Positions 1 to 8,497 of a DNA stretch of 64,000 bases are shown here, piece by piece. The stretch is from JAEUKA01 sp035328405 (GTDB lineage: Bacteria > Myxococcota_A > Polyangia > Palsa-1104 > JAEUJZ01). The number at the start of each line of letters is the position of its first letter. Within the stretch, counting starts at the first letter, position 1. Where the stretch lies: positions 1 to 64,000 of the forward strand of contig DAOLIT010000001.1 of the NCBI GenBank assembly GCA_035328405.1, written 5' to 3'. The position numbers and the translations under genes were made by a program. The notes below the pieces were generated by a model, which saw only the letters and a program-made list of their open reading frames with translations, did not search any database and had not been told where the DNA came from.

Positions 1-652
1 AAAGCGCCGAGGTGCGCGAAGCCGGTTCGCTGTCTTGACCCATCGCTTGCGGCTCCAAAAACCGCGATCGTGCTCCCGGTTCGAGCTTGATCGTTTTTGC
101 CTCGCCTGGTTTCACGTCGATCACCACCGACGCACCGCTCGACGGGTCCGTCGGGGCCGGAACCATTTGCAGTTCGTGCTTGCCGGGACCGACTCGCAGC
201 GGCGTTTCCAACGGCGACGTACCGATTACACGTCCATCCAGTTTGATTTGCGCATTTTGCCGAGAAGCCTCGACCGTGACCGAACCCGCCACTTGGTCGA
301 GCATCACACCCAATTTCGCGCCGATTTCGCGGCGTTTTTGATCGGGCAGCGTTGGCGTTTCTTTCAAAAAACGACCGAGCGCATCGAGCGCGTCCAATGG
401 CCGCCCCGCCTCGGCAAACGCCAAACCGAGCGGCAACAGAAACCGAGGGTTTTTGCTCAGGCTGAACGCTTTTCCAAGCTCGTGAACCGCGCTTTGTGCG
501 TCGTGTGCTGCCAGCAATCGCTCACCTTCTTTGCCTGCGCGTTCGGATTCCGTTTTCGCATCGATTTGCGGCGCGGCTTTGGTTTGCGCAAACGCCGCCG
601 AACCAAGGAGAAGAAAAATTCCACATGCGAAGCAAGCCAGTTTGGGTTTCAT
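1..652 (-). CDS. PEGA-domain secreted protein, cut by the window edge
   Basis: The reading frame starts with ATG at 650-652 and stays open to the first base, so only about 217 N-terminal residues are present. It begins with a clear Sec signal peptide (a hydrophobic stretch ending in GSAAFAQ), so the mature protein is periplasmic or surface-exposed. An alpha-helical region rich in Ala, Glu and Leu, TPR-like in character, covers about residues 30-110. It is followed by a PEGA-like beta domain containing QIKLDGRVIGTSPLETPLRV and a GKHELQM turn. PEGA proteins are common in Myxococcota and are often found beside Ser/Thr kinases; here a kinase gene is divergent, about 200 bases away. The role is unknown. 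The domain call is good, the boundaries are partial. Confidence 0.75.
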   Translation of the reverse strand, partial: MKPKLACFACGIFLLLGSAAFAQTKAAPQIDAKTESERAGKEGERLLAAHDAQSAVHELGKAFSLSKNPRFLLPLGLAFAEAGRPLDALDALGRFLKETPTLPDQKRREIGAKLGVMLDQVAGSVTVEASRQNAQIKLDGRVIGTSPLETPLRVGPGKHELQMVPAPTDPSSGASVVIDVKPGEAKTIKLEPGARSRFLEPQAMGQDSEPASRTSAL

Positions 653-860
653 GGCTGCTTTTTGGCACGGAGCGCAAACGAACGGCAAGAACAATTGTGG
701 CGACAAAGTGGGAGGTTTGACACCCCAAGCCAAGGCCGCCTGGAGGTCCAAGGCCCACCATCACAAAGCCAATGAAGCCGCGAACTTACCGCTGCCTGTG
801 AAAAACTCGTCGCGACACTTGCTCTGTTATGGCGGACCTCGTACCGTTTTTTGGGGGCTT

Positions 861-2525
861 ATGTCGATAGCGAACGAATGGGCGGCGTCCATGATTGGCC
901 GCACCCTCGATGGTCAATACCGCATCGACGGTATTTTGGGCGAAGGCGCAATGGGCGTGGTGTTTCGCGCCAGGAACCTCGCCGTCGATAAAGCGGTTGC
1001 CATCAAAATGATGCGCAAAGAGACCTTTGCAGAGGCCGATGCCGTCGAGCGTTTCAAGCGCGAGGCCAAGCTGTGGAGCCAGCTCAATCACCCATCGATC
1101 GCTCAGGTGTTTGACTACGGCCTCCAGGGCGACATGCCCTATCTGGTCATGGAACTCATCGAGGGCGACCAGCTTTCCGATGTGCTGGATCGCGAAGGAC
1201 CCCTGGCCCCGCTGCGCGCCGTGTCGTTCATGCGTCAACTTGCCGCTGCCCTCGAAGAAGCCCACCGTTTGGGGGTCGTTCACAGAGACATCAAACCGCA
1301 GAATTTGATGCTGTTGCGGTACAAGCCGGGTGGGCGGCTGGTACTGAAAGTGCTCGACTTTGGTATGGCGAAACAGGTCGGAAACAAGGCCCTATCGCTG
1401 ACAGCGCCCGGGATTTTGGTCGGCACCCCCAAATATGTCGCTCCCGAGCAGGTGACAGAGAAGCCGAACATCGACGGACGTACCGATCTGTACGCAGCGG
1501 GCGTCCTGTTCTACGAAATCCTGACCGGACAGCCTCCGTTTGTCGGAACTCCGCATGATGTGCTTTTTGCGCACCTGGGCCGCCAACCTCCCCCTTTGCC
1601 CGACACGATTCCGACGTGTATCAACGACATCGTGGTGAAGCTTCTGCGCAAAAAACCCTCGGAGCGGTTTCAAAATGCCGTCGCTCTCGATGAGGCACTT
1701 GAAGCTTGCGAAGACACGTTGCGCGGATCAAGTTTTTCGTCCGCGCCCAATCCCGTCCTGTCCTCAAGCACCATCGAGCGAGCGATCAGAACACGCAAGG
1801 GTCGTCGCGGAGGAAGGCACAAAGGGGACTCATCGGGAATTCGATACGGTCTGTGGCTGTCTCTGTCTCTTCTTGCCCTGTGTGTCGCTGCCGTCATCAC
1901 AGTCACAATCAGCCTTTCTGCCCAGCGCAAACTCTCTGCTGTGTTTCCCTCGTACAAAGTTCCACAGGACGACATCGTGGCCAAAGAAATCAGTCGCTTG
2001 CAATCCGAATCCCAACTGAGGGTTTGGTCGTCAGTATTGCTGGGCGTTGAGGAACTCTCGCGAAACTACGGAGAAACCCTGTTGCCATCGCAAATCCAAC
2101 AATTGCATGCGTTGCGACAGAAGGCGCTGTTTGAACAACCCATCCAACCCATTTACGAGCGTTTCCAAGCTGCCGTCGAGCGCAAAGACACCGAGGAAGC
2201 CATCCGACTTTATGCCCAACTCGGTCAGGAATCCGTGTATCGCCAACTCGCGCAGCCGGTCTATGTTGCGCTCAGCGAGGGGTTTGCGTCGTCTCACATC
2301 GAACGAGCCGGGCAATTGCGGAAGGAACATCATTGCCCCGAGGCATTGGCCGAGGTCCAAAAGGTTCTCGATGCAATTCCTGGACATCCTCTGGCTCGCG
2401 CCGAACAGCGGAAAGAGTGCATTGCCAGCGACAAGGGTGACTCACCACTCCCTTCGCCCGTATTACCTATTCCGGGTTCCGCCCCGGTACTTCAAGGCAG
2501 TCCCCCCTCTGCCCTTCCACGCTGA
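861..2525 (+). CDS. Transmembrane Ser/Thr protein kinase with periplasmic TPR-like tail
   Basis: Hanks-type kinase that phosphorylates Ser/Thr on protein targets. With the ATG at 861 it has 554 residues. The glycine loop GEGAMG lies near 27-32, the ATP-binding Lys in VAIK is residue 49, the catalytic loop HRDIKPQN is at 141-148, followed by DFGMAK and an APE motif, so it looks active. A single membrane helix (about 329-352) separates the cytoplasmic kinase from a roughly 200-residue outer domain of amphipathic helices, probably TPR-like. An in-frame ATG at 891 (MIGRTLDGQYRI) is an equally plausible start. The open frame extends back to 531, but that would run into the divergent PEGA gene. The gene stands alone, and its 3' end converges with the next gene. 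Confidence 0.88.
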   Translation: MSIANEWAASMIGRTLDGQYRIDGILGEGAMGVVFRARNLAVDKAVAIKMMRKETFAEADAVERFKREAKLWSQLNHPSIAQVFDYGLQGDMPYLVMELIEGDQLSDVLDREGPLAPLRAVSFMRQLAAALEEAHRLGVVHRDIKPQNLMLLRYKPGGRLVLKVLDFGMAKQVGNKALSLTAPGILVGTPKYVAPEQVTEKPNIDGRTDLYAAGVLFYEILTGQPPFVGTPHDVLFAHLGRQPPPLPDTIPTCINDIVVKLLRKKPSERFQNAVALDEALEACEDTLRGSSFSSAPNPVLSSSTIERAIRTRKGRRGGRHKGDSSGIRYGLWLSLSLLALCVAAVITVTISLSAQRKLSAVFPSYKVPQDDIVAKEISRLQSESQLRVWSSVLLGVEELSRNYGETLLPSQIQQLHALRQKALFEQPIQPIYERFQAAVERKDTEEAIRLYAQLGQESVYRQLAQPVYVALSEGFASSHIERAGQLRKEHHCPEALAEVQKVLDAIPGHPLARAEQRKECIASDKGDSPLPSPVLPIPGSAPVLQGSPPSALPR

Positions 2526-2553
2526 CACCTTCCTCTAGCATCCGCCCCCGAAA

Positions 2554-2586
2554 GTCAATCGAACGTCAATCGAACGTCAATCGAAC
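2554..2586. repeat. Three tandem 11-bp direct repeats
   Basis: The unit GTCAATCGAAC occurs three times head to tail without a mismatch, between the convergent ends of the kinase gene and the Fam20C/HipA-like gene. The minus-strand stop codon (complement of TCA at 2577-2579) falls in the third copy. It may be a slippage-prone microrepeat. Confidence 0.9.
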
Positions 2587-3626
2587 GCCAGCACCGCGTC
2601 CTTTCCATACACCTTCACAAGCCCGTCCACATAACGGAGCGCGTGCTCTTTTCGACCCCGCAACGATCGGATTTCTTCGTCGGTGAGAAGAGGACCGAAC
2701 ACAGGATCGGACAATGCAAAATCCTCCTCCCTCAACACGTTCAGCGCCACCCACAACCGGAACGAAAACTTCTGACACCGGGAAAGAGAACCGCGCGCTT
2801 TCGCATGACCTCGCGAATCTGTCTGAAACCCGAATGCATTGTCGATGAAGAACAATCGGTCAGGATGTCGCCACCCCAGGATGTTTCCCCCCGAAAATCG
2901 GTCTGAGTTGTTTTGGATCAGGTCGAACAAAAGCATCGACGACAAATCCGCCAATAATCCTCTTTTTCCAAGCGACACCGCGCCTTGTTGCGACAGTTCG
3001 CGAGTCCACGCCACAATCGCCGCGTCCTGATCCATTCCCACATCCACGAGACCAGGCACCCAATACATCACCGACCCCATCGTGCGCCCCTCCGAATCAA
3101 ATACCGCTTCCCGCAAAATTCGCGCCGCAGTGCGCTGCGATTCCTCATCCAATTTTTCCAGAATTTCCTGCCTGGAAATCGACCGCATCACCGTCGGTGG
3201 AACCTGTCCTAGTCCCAGCTTGCGCGCAAGCAAATATGCAGCCGCTTCCTTGCGGGGAACCGATTGTGGATGGATCTGTTCGGGCTTGAACGCCGCGCGG
3301 CTCCCGTCGGAAAACGTGAGCCGGAGGACCAACGAACTACCCCCGTGGCTTGTATGAACTTGCTCGATTGGGGCCTCGCGAAGCCAGTTTTTGACCAGCG
3401 ATTCGTCCATTCCCAAAAACAGAGGCAGCGGCGAAGGCAGGGCTAGCGCCGTCTCCCAACCCGATTCCGGAATCCTTGGTCCAGACAATCGATCGCCCAC
3501 AGTTCCCACTGTTGCCGACGCAAAAACCGCAGAGGAGCCTGCCGATGACCTCGACAAACCGAATGCACCGAGCGTCAGCACAAGCACCGCGCACAAAACC
3601 GAAGACAGCCAAACACGCCATTTCAC
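2577..3626 (-). CDS. Predicted secreted Fam20C/HipA-like atypical kinase
   Basis: 349 residues from a GTG start. An N-terminal hydrophobic helix (about 5-25) looks like a signal anchor. The body carries a kinase-like arrangement: SDGSRAAFKPEQ (Lys 114), RKEAAAYLLARKLGL (Glu 127), DLIQNNSDRFSGGNI (Asp 242, Asn 248) and LFFIDNAFGF (Asp 262). The order Lys, Glu, D-R-x5-N, D-N-x-x-G-F is what is seen in Fam20C/four-jointed secretory kinases and, more loosely, in HipA and PI4K-like kinases. If correct, it phosphorylates a substrate outside the cytoplasm, where an ATP source is not obvious. No partner gene is apparent; the flanking gene upstream on the same strand is a polytopic membrane protein 104 bases away. 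The family assignment is by motif pattern only. Confidence 0.6.
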   Translation of the reverse strand: MKWRVWLSSVLCAVLVLTLGAFGLSRSSAGSSAVFASATVGTVGDRLSGPRIPESGWETALALPSPLPLFLGMDESLVKNWLREAPIEQVHTSHGGSSLVLRLTFSDGSRAAFKPEQIHPQSVPRKEAAAYLLARKLGLGQVPPTVMRSISRQEILEKLDEESQRTAARILREAVFDSEGRTMGSVMYWVPGLVDVGMDQDAAIVAWTRELSQQGAVSLGKRGLLADLSSMLLFDLIQNNSDRFSGGNILGWRHPDRLFFIDNAFGFQTDSRGHAKARGSLSRCQKFSFRLWVALNVLREEDFALSDPVFGPLLTDEEIRSLRGRKEHALRYVDGLVKVYGKDAVLAFD

Positions 3627-3730
3627 CCCCGCAACCTACCATACATGTCATGCAAACCAATGCGCGGAACGTCTATTTTTTCGAGAGAAGGTCTCTGCTC
3701 GAACTCCGCGAACCGGAAGCGCCTTGGCCC

Positions 3731-5728
3731 CTACTTCCACCAATGGGAGGTTGATGCAAAGTGGATGCGGAAGATGCTGCTCCCTTCCGGCACCTGTTCG
3801 AGCTGTAGTTCATTCCAACGTGGCCTGGCCCGAACACTTTTCGCGTCTAGCTCAAACGTGAGTGTTTCGCGGGCACTCCCAACAGGTGTCGGTACAAAGC
3901 CTACTTTGCCAGACAGGGGTACCCCGTTCCAATGTACTTTCACCGTCGGAACTTTCCCTAAAAAGGCACCTTCGATCGAAAAGCGAATTGGCTCCGAAAC
4001 GACCAGAGGCACCAGCACACGAACCTTCGGGCCTACGTTGCCGCCCCCTGGCAGCACCCCCAACGACACTCCTTTAGAGACCGCCTTTTGTTCCGTAGGC
4101 GCAAGCCCTTCAACCACGTTCGGGGGGCGCGTTGAGAAATCAATGACCGGAGTATGCACCACATCCCGAATGCGCCAATCTCGTTCCAAGATGTAACTCC
4201 CAAGCAGATTCTCGGCCTGCTCAAGGGACACCCGATAAAAAAGCGCGTACAGACCCGACACAGGCTGCGCAAAGGGATACCCCGTCTTTCGACAGAGTGC
4301 TTCCAGCCATTTCGGCCCCTGAGCCCACCCGATGCGCGTTGCACACGAAAACGCCCCTGCTGAAGAGGATTTGTTCCGCCGCACGCGCAAGAGTTCCGTC
4401 AGCATCAGGTTGAACACCACAAAGACGGAAAGTGCAAACCAAAGAAGGCGATGCAGAGTCCGTGGATTCTTTCGTTGCATCACCCAAACGCAAAGCAACG
4501 CAAGGCCGACCGCAAAAACAGGAACAGCGTCGGTAAAACGCCTGGGGCCGAATGACCAACTTGCGTGATAATCCCACGCGCACGCATTCACATACAGTTC
4601 CAGCAGCGCCGCAAGACAAAGCGGTGCTACCAGGGAAAAGCGCGAGCGGAGTCCCAGGCAAAGACCAAACAGAGATCCATACATCAAAGGAACCCACGGA
4701 AACACCCCTGCCCGCAGCGAAAAGAGCGACTCGACCAGTGCCGGAAACGACCACAAAAAATGTCCCGCTTTTTGAGGTGCCCGGAAGGTTCCATAGTTGT
4801 GAAACCACACCCAAGCCTGCGGCAAAAAGACCAGTGTCGCGCAGGCCAAAATGAGCAAGCCGCAGAAAAATACCCGTCGAGCCTGTCCGATATCATGCGC
4901 CTTGCAAGCCCGCCCAAGTTGCCAAAACAGATTCAGCGCAAGGGGGAGCATCCACAGCGCCTCCTGGGGCCTTTGAAGCGCGGCAAAACCTGCCCAAAAA
5001 CCAAGCGACAGACAACGCCGAGCCGAAAGGTCTGCGGAATACCGATCCGTTCGGTCCAGCAGCATCATCACAGCGAAAAAGGAAGTCGCGTGCTGATACA
5101 AAGGCTGCGTGGTTGCGTACCAAAAAAGGGGGGTTCCCAAAACGGCTCCCACCGTTGCAAAACGGGCAGCTTTTTTCCCAAAATTTCGCGACAAAAACGC
5201 AAACATCACCCGCACACCCCACATCACTGCAAACAGACTCCCAAGACCCGCCATGTACAGGTCCGCCTCTGTTCTTCCGGTCAGCACACGAGCGCCTTGC
5301 AGCGTTGGATTGAACAACCTCAGCGCCCACAAAAAAACCGGAATCAGCGCAAGCTTTTGCCACAGGAGACCCAGCAGATAAAACGGCATCCAAAAGATCA
5401 CGGGTCCAATGGGACACGGATTGGCGACAAGTCCGGTGGATTCCCTCCCGATGAGCGCGATCCACTCCGGCCCTGGTTTTCCCAAATCCAAACTCTGATG
5501 GAACACCAAACCGGGCAACATCAGAAAACCCAAAAAACCATCCCCCGATCCTTTCCCCTGAAAGATCCCTCGCGTGAAACGGTAATGCAGGATCAAAAGG
5601 AACCACAAAAACCACACAGTCCCGTCGGTGTTTCGGGCAAATTCGCGTCCCCGTACGAACCAGGAATGCAACAGGAGTCTGCCATTCGATCTCTGCTCTT
5701 CTTTGCGTACCTGCGTGTCCTGTTCCAT
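3731..5728 (-). CDS. Polytopic membrane protein, GT-C glycosyltransferase-like
   Basis: 665 residues. After a charged N-terminus there are about ten to twelve hydrophobic segments up to roughly residue 445, and then a soluble C-terminal region of about 200 residues with beta-rich character. The topology (many helices, loops with WDYH and FGPRRFTDAVPVF, a C-terminal soluble domain) resembles lipid-linked-sugar GT-C transferases and related uncharacterised dolichyl-phosphate-mannose transferase-like proteins. A FGPRRF-type motif before a late helix recurs in bacterial GT-C-like proteins. No catalytic DxD could be fixed with confidence. It lies divergent to gltX and upstream of the Fam20C/HipA-like gene on the same strand. 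Sugar donor and acceptor are unknown. Confidence 0.6.
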   Translation of the reverse strand: MEQDTQVRKEEQRSNGRLLLHSWFVRGREFARNTDGTVWFLWFLLILHYRFTRGIFQGKGSGDGFLGFLMLPGLVFHQSLDLGKPGPEWIALIGRESTGLVANPCPIGPVIFWMPFYLLGLLWQKLALIPVFLWALRLFNPTLQGARVLTGRTEADLYMAGLGSLFAVMWGVRVMFAFLSRNFGKKAARFATVGAVLGTPLFWYATTQPLYQHATSFFAVMMLLDRTDRYSADLSARRCLSLGFWAGFAALQRPQEALWMLPLALNLFWQLGRACKAHDIGQARRVFFCGLLILACATLVFLPQAWVWFHNYGTFRAPQKAGHFLWSFPALVESLFSLRAGVFPWVPLMYGSLFGLCLGLRSRFSLVAPLCLAALLELYVNACAWDYHASWSFGPRRFTDAVPVFAVGLALLCVWVMQRKNPRTLHRLLWFALSVFVVFNLMLTELLRVRRNKSSSAGAFSCATRIGWAQGPKWLEALCRKTGYPFAQPVSGLYALFYRVSLEQAENLLGSYILERDWRIRDVVHTPVIDFSTRPPNVVEGLAPTEQKAVSKGVSLGVLPGGGNVGPKVRVLVPLVVSEPIRFSIEGAFLGKVPTVKVHWNGVPLSGKVGFVPTPVGSARETLTFELDAKSVRARPRWNELQLEQVPEGSSIFRIHFASTSHWWK

Positions 5729-5904
5729 AGGTTCCGAGCCGTATCGTTTGCCTGAATGATCAGCACAAAACTTGGCGCGAAGCTTCGCTTTTGCACCCCA
5801 AATGTGTCAACTGGCTTGGCAACTGGCTCGTCAACTCTGTTGACCGCACCTGGGTTTCCTTGGTACACATCCGGGCCGTGACAACCCCTGCTTCTTCGTC
5901 TGAA

Positions 5905-7536
5905 ATGGTTTCTTCTGGCAACTCTTTTGCCGCGCGTTGGCCGGGCCGTGACCGTCGTCCGGTGCGAGTCCGCATTGCTCCTTCTCCCACGGGAGATCCG
6001 CACGTAGGAACTGCGTACATCGCGCTGTTTAATTACGTGTTTGCGAAAAAATACGGTGGTCAGTTCATTCTGCGCATCGAAGACACGGACCAAACCCGCT
6101 CGACGCTGGCCAGCGAACAGGCGATTCTGCGTGCCCTTCGTTGGATTGGTCTTGCGTGGGATGAGGGGCCCGATTGCGGAGGACCGTTTGGCCCCTACAG
6201 ACAATCAGAGCGAACTTCCTTTTACCAAGACCAGGCCGAACAACTCGTGCAAAAGGGGGCTGCATATCCCTGTTTTTGCACAGCGGAACAATTGGAGGCC
6301 TCCCGAAAAACGCGCATGGCCGAAGGGAAGTCTGCCGGATACGACAGGACGTGCCGTTCCATGCCCAAATCAGAGGCGGATGCCCGTCGAGCAGCAGGTG
6401 AAAAGTATGTCATTCGCTTGGCCATGCCTCTGCTGGGGGAAACCCGCTTTTACGATGGATTGCGCGGTGAAATTTCGATCGACAACGCCACGATTGACGA
6501 TCAAGTCCTCCTGAAATCGGACGGGTTCCCGACGTATCACTTGGCCAACGTGGTGGACGATCACCTGATGCAGATTTCCCATGTGATTCGCGCGGAGGAA
6601 TGGATTGTGAGCACTCCCAAGCACGTCCAGCTTTACGCGGCGTTTGGCTGGGAGCCTCCCGATTTTTTGCACATGCCTCTTTTGCGCAACACAGACCGCA
6701 GCAAAATCAGCAAACGCAAGAATCCGGTTTCTCTCGATTACTACAAAGATGCGGGCTTCTTTCCCGAAGCCCTCCTGAACTTCTTGGCGCTCATGGGTTT
6801 TGCGTTTGGGGGTGACAGAGAGAAGTTCACGTTGTCAGAAATGATCGAGGTATTCGATTGGACCAAAGTGTCTGCGGGTGAGCCTGTGTTCGATCTGCAA
6901 AAACTCACTTGGCTAAACGGTCTGTACCTGCACGAAATGTCCCCCCAAGAACTCCTGACCCGATTCCGTTCCTGGCGACTTTCCGACGAGTATTTGCTGA
7001 CTCTGTTTCCGCTTTTGCGTGAACGAATTGAACGCATGGATCAGTTCATCCCTGCTGCGACTTTCTTTATGCAGGGAGATCTGGATTACACCGGAATCCT
7101 GGGCCAAATGATTCCCAAAGGCCGCGATTCTGCACAAATGAGCAAAATTCTGTCGGACTTGACCGATCATTTGGAGGAACAGACCCGCTTGGGCTGGACC
7201 CACGAGACACTGGAAAAAGCCTGCCGGGATTTTTGTGAAAAGAACGGTTTGAAGACCAAGGAACTGTTCATGCCCATCCGCATCGCCGTCACCGGAAGGG
7301 TCGCCTCCCCTGGCCTGTTTGAAACCATGGCTGCGATTGGAAAAGACTTGACCCGCCGTCGGTTGCGCTTGTCTGCGCAGGCTCTGCTTTCCTATTCCGC
7401 CGCTGCAATTCCGCCTGCAACTCCTCCCTCGCATTCTCCGGCACACCCATCCGGTCAGCCAGGCGCACAGGCGACCAAAAACACGGCCAATCCCAAGATT
7501 CAACCTCCGAAACAGACCCCCGAAAAGGGTGCATAG
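5905..7536 (+). CDS. gltX: Glutamyl-tRNA synthetase
   Basis: Class I aminoacyl-tRNA synthetase charging tRNA-Glu, cytoplasmic. VRVRIAPSPTGDPHVGTAY holds the HIGH-type motif (HVGT, residues 33-36 from this start), GYDRTCR and the tRNA-acceptor region follow, and KISKRKNP is the KMSKS-type motif. The C-terminal half is the helical anticodon-binding domain. The frame is open further upstream to a possible start at 5791, but family members begin only a few residues before VRVRIAPSPTG, so the ATG at 5905 is preferred; it still leaves about 19 extra residues. The protein ends in an unusual tail of about 50 residues rich in Pro, Ala, Ser and Thr after the normal end of the anticodon domain. The next gene begins just past its stop. 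Confidence 0.95.
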   Translation: MVSSGNSFAARWPGRDRRPVRVRIAPSPTGDPHVGTAYIALFNYVFAKKYGGQFILRIEDTDQTRSTLASEQAILRALRWIGLAWDEGPDCGGPFGPYRQSERTSFYQDQAEQLVQKGAAYPCFCTAEQLEASRKTRMAEGKSAGYDRTCRSMPKSEADARRAAGEKYVIRLAMPLLGETRFYDGLRGEISIDNATIDDQVLLKSDGFPTYHLANVVDDHLMQISHVIRAEEWIVSTPKHVQLYAAFGWEPPDFLHMPLLRNTDRSKISKRKNPVSLDYYKDAGFFPEALLNFLALMGFAFGGDREKFTLSEMIEVFDWTKVSAGEPVFDLQKLTWLNGLYLHEMSPQELLTRFRSWRLSDEYLLTLFPLLRERIERMDQFIPAATFFMQGDLDYTGILGQMIPKGRDSAQMSKILSDLTDHLEEQTRLGWTHETLEKACRDFCEKNGLKTKELFMPIRIAVTGRVASPGLFETMAAIGKDLTRRRLRLSAQALLSYSAAAIPPATPPSHSPAHPSGQPGAQATKNTANPKIQPPKQTPEKGA

Positions 7537-7543
7537 GAATTGG

Positions 7544-8392
7544 ATGGGAAGTCTTCGCCTGATTCGACGGATTCCTCTTGTCGGTTTCTTGCTGTCTGCT
7601 TGGGATTCCTTCGATGAGCAGGCGGTCGCCTTTCGCAACACCCTTTCGCCCGAACAACACGCCGTTCACATCCAGAAAATCCGCGAGGTATTGCTGGTTG
7701 CAGCCGTTCTGCTTGTGTTGGGATACGGAATCGGCGACAGACCTTTTTTTGAAGCGACGTTCGGGCCAATCGTTCAGGCTTCACCGTCGCTGGAACGCTA
7801 TCACGAACTACTCAGTTTCACGTACTGGAGTGTGTGCAAAATCCTGGGGTATGGCCTGCTACCTGCGCTGCATCTGCGCATTCGGGGGGAGCGCGTTGCG
7901 GACTACGGTCTTTCCTTTCGCAGTCTGTCCTCCGTTTCCGAAAGCATCCGTTTGCCGTGGGGCCGTACGTATCTGATTCTGTTTGCCGGAATCCTTCCGC
8001 TTGTGTTTGCGGTCAGTTTTACGCCCGCCTTTCAACAGAGCTATCCGTTCTATGAAAAGTCGGGCCGCAGCGTGTTCGATTTTGTGGTTTGGGAGGTCGA
8101 ATACCTGCTGACGTTTGTCGCTGTCGAGTTCTTTTTCCGAGGATATTTGTTGTTCGGACTGCGGCGGTATTTGGGAAGTCTGTCTCTGTTCGTTTCGATG
8201 GTTCCCTACGCACTCATCCATGTCCTGAAACCGACCCCCGAAGCCCTGGGTTCCATCTTTGCAGGATTGCTGCTCGGAACGCTTGCATTGTGTACGGGAA
8301 CCCTTTGGTCAGGGGTACTTCTGCACGTCTCTGTGGCCCTGTCGATGGATGTTCTGTCATCGCTGCAAACCGGGCGCTTTCCCAAGTTTTGA
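7544..8392 (+). CDS. CPBP (Abi) family intramembrane metalloprotease
   Basis: 282 residues with about seven or eight membrane helices. The CPBP motifs are present: VEFFFRG (Glu 195, Arg 199; the first Glu of the usual EExxxR pair is Val here), a conserved His in YALIHVLKP, and SGVLLHVSVALSMD with a second His. These residues form the glutamate protease site of the Rce1/CPBP family in the membrane. The ATG at 7544 is preferred because AGGA (7535-7538) sits five bases before it; a GTG at 7529 overlapping the gltX stop is the alternative. It is probably cotranscribed with gltX. Family members mature prenylated or peptide substrates, or act in bacteriocin immunity; the substrate here is unknown. 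Confidence 0.85.
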   Translation: MGSLRLIRRIPLVGFLLSAWDSFDEQAVAFRNTLSPEQHAVHIQKIREVLLVAAVLLVLGYGIGDRPFFEATFGPIVQASPSLERYHELLSFTYWSVCKILGYGLLPALHLRIRGERVADYGLSFRSLSSVSESIRLPWGRTYLILFAGILPLVFAVSFTPAFQQSYPFYEKSGRSVFDFVVWEVEYLLTFVAVEFFFRGYLLFGLRRYLGSLSLFVSMVPYALIHVLKPTPEALGSIFAGLLLGTLALCTGTLWSGVLLHVSVALSMDVLSSLQTGRFPKF

Positions 8393-8459
8393 TCGTCGCA
8401 CGCAGCACGTAGATGCAATCATGGACGAGGCGGTGGCTCGGCTTCCTTGTAAGAATCGA

Positions 8460-8490
8460 TTTACTTAGACTCACCTCGCGATGGTATAGT
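8460..8490 (+). promoter_or_regulatory. Candidate promoter of the CHAT-trypsin gene
   Basis: TATAGT at 8485-8490 matches the sigma-70 -10 box at five of six positions. TTTACT at 8460-8465 is a weak -35 with a long, 19-base spacer. The expected transcription start (about 8497) coincides with the ATG at 8498, so the transcript could be leaderless. This is judged by eye only. Confidence 0.3.
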
Positions 8491-8497
8491 GAAGTGC

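Noticed and set aside
531..860. N-terminal extension of the first kinase
   Set aside because: It would overlap the divergent PEGA gene, and its translation shows no conserved character; the kinase domain begins soon after 861.
4565..5755. 396-codon plus-strand frame opposite the polytopic membrane protein
   Set aside because: Gln/Lys/Arg/Pro-rich antisense of hydrophobic codons; no start context or domain.
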